From contig DAQA01000039.1 in NCBI GenBank assembly GCA_002502685.1, positions 1 through 18,886 on the forward strand: 18,886 nucleotides of DNA, written 5' to 3'. The position numbers and the translations under genes were made by a program. The notes under the pieces are model-generated. The model was given only the letters and a program-made list of their open reading frames with translations, made no database searches and was not told the DNA's origin. The DNA comes from Euryarchaeota archaeon UBA202. GTDB taxonomy: Archaea > Thermoplasmatota > E2 > UBA202. Below, piece after piece: positions 15,514 through 18,886 of the stretch (the stretch's first letter is position 1; each line of letters starts with the position of its first letter).

Positions 15514-16014
15514 ATGAAACAAAATATAATAAAAATATTACCGGATGGAACAATAGAAATCCTATATTCTCCAGAAAACATTGATCTAGTATTGCAATCA
15601 ATAAAAAAATTCAAAGAAATAGATAAACACCATTCTATTTCATCTACTCCAATAGTAACGGCAATAAAAACTCAAGGAAAGAGCAAAGGTATAACTGACC
15701 AAGAAAAACAAGATTACAAAAAAAGACTGCCAAAATTAATTGATGTGGTCAAGTATATAGAATCAAAAGGAGGAAACTGCAAGCATACTATTTACGACGT
15801 TCAAGAACATTTCTTTAATAGGCGATTCTATGCTAAAAGCAATAAAGTAGAAAGATCTCAATTAGAAAAAAATGAGCATGATGTCTATGTCCGAATATAT
15901 GAAAAACTCAAAAGAGCGAGAATAAAAATAACAGAAAAAACCGGCCGGGAGTGGAAAGATACATGGAAGTATTCTCCTGGAAAACCAAAATATAAGGAAT
16001 GGTGGCTGGGTTGA
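15514..16014 (+). CDS. Basic protein of unknown function
   Basis: This is a 166-aa soluble, strongly basic protein I do not recognise. It begins MKQNIIKILPDGTIEILYSP, a short beta-rich segment, then a polar linker, then a mainly helical part from about residue 65 (QDYKKRLPKLIDVVKYIESKG), a segment around HTIYDVQEHFFNRRF, and a Trp-rich basic end (REWKDTWKY...KYKEWWLG). The charge suggests nucleic-acid binding (inference). It follows the exonuclease gene by 26 bases in the same direction with no clear promoter or Shine-Dalgarno of its own, so the two probably share a transcript controlled by the winged-helix regulator. Base composition is as AT-rich as its partner. Confidence 0.7.
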   Translation: MKQNIIKILPDGTIEILYSPENIDLVLQSIKKFKEIDKHHSISSTPIVTAIKTQGKSKGITDQEKQDYKKRLPKLIDVVKYIESKGGNCKHTIYDVQEHFFNRRFYAKSNKVERSQLEKNEHDVYVRIYEKLKRARIKITEKTGREWKDTWKYSPGKPKYKEWWLG

Positions 16015-16031
16015 AACCATCATAGAATAAA

Positions 16032-16087
16032 AATTATCTGTAAAGATAATTAGCCAAAGGGAAGTGCTGGTAGACACCCCCTTTGGC
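16032..16087 (+). promoter_or_regulatory. Two tandem hairpins before the transposase operon
   Basis: Hairpin 1: AATTATCT-gtaa-AGATAATT (16032-16051). Hairpin 2: GCCAAAGGG (16053-16061) pairs with CCCTTTGGC (16079-16087), with an inner GTG/CAC pairing (16063-16065 with 16075-16077). Hairpin 2 ends one base before AGGAG (16088-16092), the ribosome binding site of the 62-aa ORF. It may stop read-through from the upstream operon or limit transposase translation. Confidence 0.5.
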
Positions 16088-16100
16088 AGGAGAAAATCGA

Positions 16101-16289
16101 ATGCCGACGAGCAAACGAAATATCCCCATTGGGATAATAGTTCAAGGGATTAATAAAGCCTTCGAGTTTTTTAGATTAGAAGAGATTATCAGGGAAGTTA
16201 TTTTTTTTGATAATTTAAATACAGAACAAATAACACGCCAAAAATATAAACAAATAAAGAATTTCTTATCCGGAGTAGGAGGGCTATAA
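16101..16289 (+). CDS. 62-aa ORF upstream of and coupled to the transposase
   Basis: This small soluble protein (MPTSKRNIPIGIIVQGINKA, then FEFFRLEEIIREVIFFDNL and a basic KYKQIKNFLSG end) is not one I recognise. AGGAG eight bases before ATG 16101 decides the start; an in-frame TTG at 16083 falls inside the hairpin and is less likely. The stop at 16287-16289 is three bases before the transposase ATG, and GGAGG for the transposase lies within its last codons, so translation is probably coupled. It could be a transposition regulator, part of the element's own machinery, or the decayed N-terminal portion of another gene. Confidence 0.55.
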   Translation: MPTSKRNIPIGIIVQGINKAFEFFRLEEIIREVIFFDNLNTEQITRQKYKQIKNFLSGVGGL

Positions 16290-16292
16290 ATT

Positions 16293-17339
16293 ATGAATAT
16301 CAGCCCTCTTGGTGATGTTGGGGACTACTTCAGGGAATTGGAATCAATTAGAAAAAAACAACAATGCCAAACACGGTATCCCCAAGATTGGCAGGCGTAC
16401 AATAAGGCCCAGACAAATGAATTTGCAATGTTTCAAGATTTTCTTATAGAAATCTTAGATTCGCTAATTGAAACGAAAACTCCTTGCCGTCAAGGCCGAC
16501 CATTTAACGATTTCAAAGAAATGATCTACTGTTGTATCATGCGTTCTTATTATGGAAAATCAAGTCGAAGATCTGTTTCATTTCTTGATTACGCCATTGC
16601 ACGGGGGTATATCTCAAAAAAACCTCATTTCAACACCATTCTAAATTACTATAAAGATGAATCCATCACACCCATTCTCAAATATTTAATCGAAAAATCA
16701 GGGATCCCATTGAAAGATTTTGAATTGGATTTTGCTGTTGATTCTAGCGGTTTCAGCACATCATTGTTTGGTCGTTGGCTTGATGTTCGTATGCAATCGC
16801 CAGGCAAGAGACGTATTTACAAAAAAGCTCATGTTACTTCCGGGGTAAAAACAAATATCATTACTGCTATTGAGGTAACCCCAGGTTACTATGCTGATTC
16901 TCCACAGTTTAAGAATTTAATCAGGATTACCTCGAAAACCTTCAAGATTAGAGAAATTTCAGCAGATAAAGCCTATAGTTCCCGAAAAAATCTTCAGGCA
17001 GTATTATCTCTTGGAGCTATTCCATATATACCTTTTAGGGAAGATGCAACTGGGAAATCCAGAGGGGCAATGATTTGGGGAATCATGAAAAAATATTATG
17101 ATACTCATAGAGAACATTTCATGGAACACTACCACAAACGGAGTAACGCTGAATCTGTATTTGCTATGATGAAACGCAAATTCGGTCTTCATTTGTATAG
17201 CAAGTCTGAAGTTGGGCAAGCTAACGAGATTTTGTGTAAAGCCCTTACCCATAACATCTGTGTATTAATTCAGGAATATTTTGAAACCAGTGTGAACTTG
17301 AGATATGATTATTGTGCAAAAATGATGGTAGCGAGGTAG
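16293..17339 (+). CDS. IS5-like DDE transposase
   Basis: This is a 348-aa transposase. After a 27-residue N-terminal extension it has the family opening YPQDWQAYNKAQTNE, then a helical DNA-binding part (GRPFNDFKEMIYCCIMRSYY, PHFNTILNYY). The catalytic DDE triad lies in DFAVDSSGFSTS (D150), ISADKAYSSRKN (D225) and HKRSNAESVFAMMKRKFG (E287), with the usual Y-x2-R-like spacing to the basic residues after E287. The C-terminus has LCKALTHNICVLIQEYF. All key residues are intact, so activity is plausible. GGAGG at about 16277-16281 precedes the ATG. The last codons overlap the right subterminal repeat (17309-17322), and the stop is nine bases from the right inverted repeat, placing the gene at the end of the 11.4-kb element it presumably moves. 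Confidence 0.88.
   Translation: MNISPLGDVGDYFRELESIRKKQQCQTRYPQDWQAYNKAQTNEFAMFQDFLIEILDSLIETKTPCRQGRPFNDFKEMIYCCIMRSYYGKSSRRSVSFLDYAIARGYISKKPHFNTILNYYKDESITPILKYLIEKSGIPLKDFELDFAVDSSGFSTSLFGRWLDVRMQSPGKRRIYKKAHVTSGVKTNIITAIEVTPGYYADSPQFKNLIRITSKTFKIREISADKAYSSRKNLQAVLSLGAIPYIPFREDATGKSRGAMIWGIMKKYYDTHREHFMEHYHKRSNAESVFAMMKRKFGLHLYSKSEVGQANEILCKALTHNICVLIQEYFETSVNLRYDYCAKMMVAR
17309..17322 (-). repeat. Right subterminal repeat
   Basis: On the minus strand this reads TTTTTGCACAATAA, repeating the inverted-repeat core 40 bp inside the right end and overlapping the transposase 3' end. On the left the spacing is 29 bp, one helical turn less. Confidence 0.6.
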
Positions 17340-17347
17340 TGCAAGTA

Positions 17348-17363
17348 TTTATTGTGCAAAGCC
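17348..17363 (-). repeat. Right terminal inverted repeat
   Basis: TTTATTGTGCAAAGCC, exact complement of 5923-5938. Confidence 0.8.
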
Positions 17364-17372
17364 CCTCTGGAT
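17364..17372 (+). repeat. Right target-site duplication (9 bp)
   Basis: CCTCTGGAT directly follows the right inverted repeat and matches 5914-5922. Confidence 0.8.
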
Positions 17373-17467
17373 GGATTCTTTCTTTCACAAAATCCGTCAA
17401 GGGAGGATTTCTCTATTGTGTCTCTCTGTTTTTTTCTCTCCCATTCTCTTCTGTCTTCCAGGGGGTA

Positions 17468-17590
17468 ATGAAGTTTTGTTTCATTTGTTCTAGGGTGTTG
17501 AATTGCAGTCATAAAGGTATTGGGCGGGAAGGAATTATTCACAAGTGTAGGGTAACAATTAAAAACCCCTATTTCATAATCTTTTATTGA
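17468..17590 (+). CDS. Small Cys-rich protein (hypothetical)
   Basis: This is a 40-aa frame, MKFCFICSRVLNCSHKGIGR followed by EGIIHKCRVTIKNPYFIIFY, with a CxxC pair, a CxH and a further Cys (C4, C7, C13, C27), which could bind zinc. AGGGGG ends two bases before the ATG, a tight but usable ribosome binding site. It lies just outside the transposon and 81 bases before another Cys-containing small protein, so the two may be related or co-expressed. No TATA box is obvious. It could be a chance frame. Confidence 0.35.
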   Translation: MKFCFICSRVLNCSHKGIGREGIIHKCRVTIKNPYFIIFY

Positions 17591-17671
17591 GGCCCTCTTG
17601 GGACAAGTGGCAGTATAGAGCTATGTTTTGGTTCTATATGTTGCTTGCCTCCTAGAGGGACTAGTGGTATC

Positions 17672-17926
17672 ATGGAAGAAACCGATACAGAGATGAATGA
17701 AAAAAAATGCAAGGATTGTGTCTATTACAAGGAGGATGGCATATACTCGGGTATGTGCCGATATCATATTCTGTATGGGGCATCTTCTTCTGATGGAGAT
17801 CAACGGACGGAATTCAATGGCACATGTTCTCATTGGGAGAAAAATGATTCGAAAAAAAAGGAAAAAATTGATATTGCTGTTAAAAAATATCACGAGTGGC
17901 GTGAGAAACAGTCCTCAACCCCTTAA
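17672..17926 (+). CDS. Small four-Cys protein, probable zinc-binding
   Basis: This is an 84-aa acidic-to-basic soluble protein. Cys residues occur in KKCKDCVYYK (a CxxC pair), SGMCRYH and NGTCSHWEK, the spacing C-x2-C...C...C-x2-W seen in small zinc-ribbon-like proteins in which the last Cys precedes an acidic HWE motif. The C-terminal 30 residues are charged and helical (KKKEKIDIAVKKYHEWREKQ). ATG 17672 is used; ATG 17693 is an alternative. A TATA-like TTCTATAT at 17632-17639 would start transcription about 10-15 bases before the ATG. Function is unknown; metal binding is inferred from the Cys pattern. A long series of T runs follows the stop. Confidence 0.6.
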   Translation: MEETDTEMNEKKCKDCVYYKEDGIYSGMCRYHILYGASSSDGDQRTEFNGTCSHWEKNDSKKKEKIDIAVKKYHEWREKQSSTP

Positions 17927-17966
17927 AAATCCTGTAACGCCTGGATAAATTCATTCCACCACTAAC

Positions 17967-18049
17967 TCTTTTTTTTTATTTCTGTACACCAGGGGGATTT
18001 ATTTTTTTTCTACACGCTTGTCTCGCTTTTTTATTTTTTTAGTTTTTTT
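17967..18049 (+). terminator. Multiple T runs after the four-Cys gene
   Basis: Several T runs of 7-9 bases (for example 17969-17977 and 18002-18009) lie between this gene and the end of the convergent M28-like gene, fitting archaeal termination of plus-strand transcripts. Confidence 0.45.
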
Positions 18050-18052
18050 GTG

Positions 18053-18886
18053 TTAGGTGATTTCCCATGGTGCATATTGATAAGAGAGAGTAAAGATGAT
18101 AATATCCATTTCATCATGGGCGATATTTCCCAGGGTGTCATAGGCATAAACATTCAGTGTGTGTTTTCCCATGGGGGGGTAATGTTTCCCCTGTATTTTC
18201 CACTCATAGGGTGGGGTGTAATCCCACTGGATAAAAATGTCATCTATGCAAAAAACCACAAAGTCGATCTCTTCTTGGGATCGGACATCCACCTGGACGT
18301 CGCATCGGCCTAGGATCAGGGTTGTCCCCCGCATCTCCATTTCATACAGTCGTCCCCAATGGAAGGGTAAAACGAAATAATTGGCAAGATAAGCATATCC
18401 CTCCCAAGGGTTTTTCAGGATTACTTGGAAATCCTGTGGCATGTAGGCAAGTTCAGCAACCAAAGCCAAGAGAAATTTTGTGGCTTTCACTTGATAGGTA
18501 TGGTTTAAATGATCCGGTGTGTCCTCCACAGAATTTCCCCAAGGGTATCCATCATAATGGGCAAAGAAGACTGCGTCATAGCCATACTCAAGAAAGGCCT
18601 GGTGATCAGCACCCCGGTAATTAGGAATTGCCTGGACGGATAAGCCAGTCATATTATGGTATTTTTCAGCCACCCTGGTGGCAAATGATTCTATCCATGC
18701 CGCCCGGGGTGCCCGAAACATCCGTATCATGTTACCCCCCTTGGTGGTATTGGCATACCCAATCATATCAATATTGATAACAGCAACTATATTATCTCCC
18801 CGGGCACTGGCATCCCGTGCATACATAAAGCTGCCATATGTGCCTACTTCCTGTCCTGAAAAAGCAATGAATTGTATGGTATGGGG
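18053..18886 (-). CDS. M28-family peptidase homologue with Ig-like tail (5' end outside window)
   Basis: The frame is open to the right edge, so the N-terminus and the first two metal-ligand motifs are missing. The visible 277 residues start TIQFIAFSGQEVGTYGS, then VINIDMIGY (the metal-ligand Asp), a GADHQAFLEYGYDAVFF segment and SVEDTPDHLNHTY, all matching the second half of M28 aminopeptidase domains. The usual GEE is GQE, so the general-base Glu appears to be Gln, and the expected His four residues before the conserved DT is Asn (NSVEDT). About 90 C-terminal residues form an Ig-like domain (IDFVVFCIDD, TPPYEWK, GKHTLNVYAYDTLGN), related to the tail of the protein at 1684-2994. It may be a secreted, non-catalytic or altered M28 protein. 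Confidence 0.8.
   Translation of the reverse strand, partial: PHTIQFIAFSGQEVGTYGSFMYARDASARGDNIVAVINIDMIGYANTTKGGNMIRMFRAPRAAWIESFATRVAEKYHNMTGLSVQAIPNYRGADHQAFLEYGYDAVFFAHYDGYPWGNSVEDTPDHLNHTYQVKATKFLLALVAELAYMPQDFQVILKNPWEGYAYLANYFVLPFHWGRLYEMEMRGTTLILGRCDVQVDVRSQEEIDFVVFCIDDIFIQWDYTPPYEWKIQGKHYPPMGKHTLNVYAYDTLGNIAHDEMDIIIFTLSYQYAPWEIT

Larger units (their letters stand above)
5923..17363. mobile_element. 11.4-kb cargo-carrying IS5/IS903-like transposon
   Basis: The unit is bounded by a perfect 16-bp inverted repeat, GGCTTTGCACAATAAA at 5923-5938 and its complement at 17348-17363. Each end abuts the same 9-bp direct repeat, CCTCTGGAT. The repeat core recurs inside each end (5954-5970; 17309-17322). 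The end sequence resembles the GGCTTTGTTGAATAAAT ends of IS903, a group that makes 9-bp duplications (established knowledge). The only transposase gene (16293-17339) lies against the right end, as expected. Cargo runs from a giant secreted peptidase to an exonuclease operon. I found no second pair of ends near the transposase that would define a simple IS. Alternatives are a composite transposon whose left IS copy was lost, or a coincidence of TIR and TSD, which is unlikely with 16-bp and 9-bp exact matches. Confidence 0.75.

Noticed and set aside
17309..17542. 77-codon minus-strand frame across the right transposon end
   Set aside because: It spans the inverted repeat and target duplication, has no domain and no ribosome binding site.

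Overview
The window looks like a chromosome segment of an archaeon, most likely an uncultivated Thermoplasmatota or related Euryarchaeota lineage (inference). The support is archaeal-style TATA boxes, several genes that appear leaderless, and a surface/secreted repertoire (CARDB, DUF2341, LamG, C13-like peptidase, NosD-type beta-helices, thioredoxin/Omp28-like proteins, PrcB-like and M28 proteins with an Ig-like tail) typical of sediment Thermoplasmata. I see no rRNA, tRNA or CRISPR array.

Layout. (1) 1-1683 is T-rich on the + strand and nearly gene-free, with one plausible 46-aa membrane protein on the minus strand. (2) 1684-5639 is native chromosome: an Ig/OmpL47-like surface protein, a secreted PrcB-like protein (-), a PrsW-type membrane protease (+), and a secreted thioredoxin/Omp28-like protein (-). 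(3) 5923-17363 appears to be one 11.4-kb transposon. It has 16-bp perfect terminal inverted repeats (GGCTTTGCACAATAAA, very like IS5/IS903-family ends), second copies of the repeat core inside both ends, and a perfect 9-bp target duplication (CCTCTGGAT). It carries a 1,868-aa secreted multidomain protein with a legumain-like C13 peptidase core, a NosD-like beta-helix protein, three decayed genes, a winged-helix regulator divergent from a DEDDy exonuclease gene plus an unknown gene, a 62-aa ORF, and an IS5-like DDE transposase at the right end. (4) 17373-18886 is native chromosome again: two small Cys-rich proteins (+) and the 3' part of an M28-like gene (-) that lacks two expected active-site residues.

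Regulation. Three promoters, two chromosomal and one inside the transposon, share an exact architecture: two direct copies of TTCGATGTTTGT 21 bp apart, then 10 bp, then a TATA box. They precede the PrcB-like gene, the thioredoxin-like gene (distally) and the giant peptidase gene. This suggests one undescribed activator controlling an exported-protein regulon that includes transposon cargo. A second control region lies between the winged-helix and exonuclease genes: a symmetric TATA box flanked by two ATAC-www-GTAT operator-like sites, one over each predicted start.

The element is more AT-rich than its flanks in hand-counted 60-base samples, most strongly at 14.6-16.0 kb. Function calls rest on motif recognition alone; no database search was possible.
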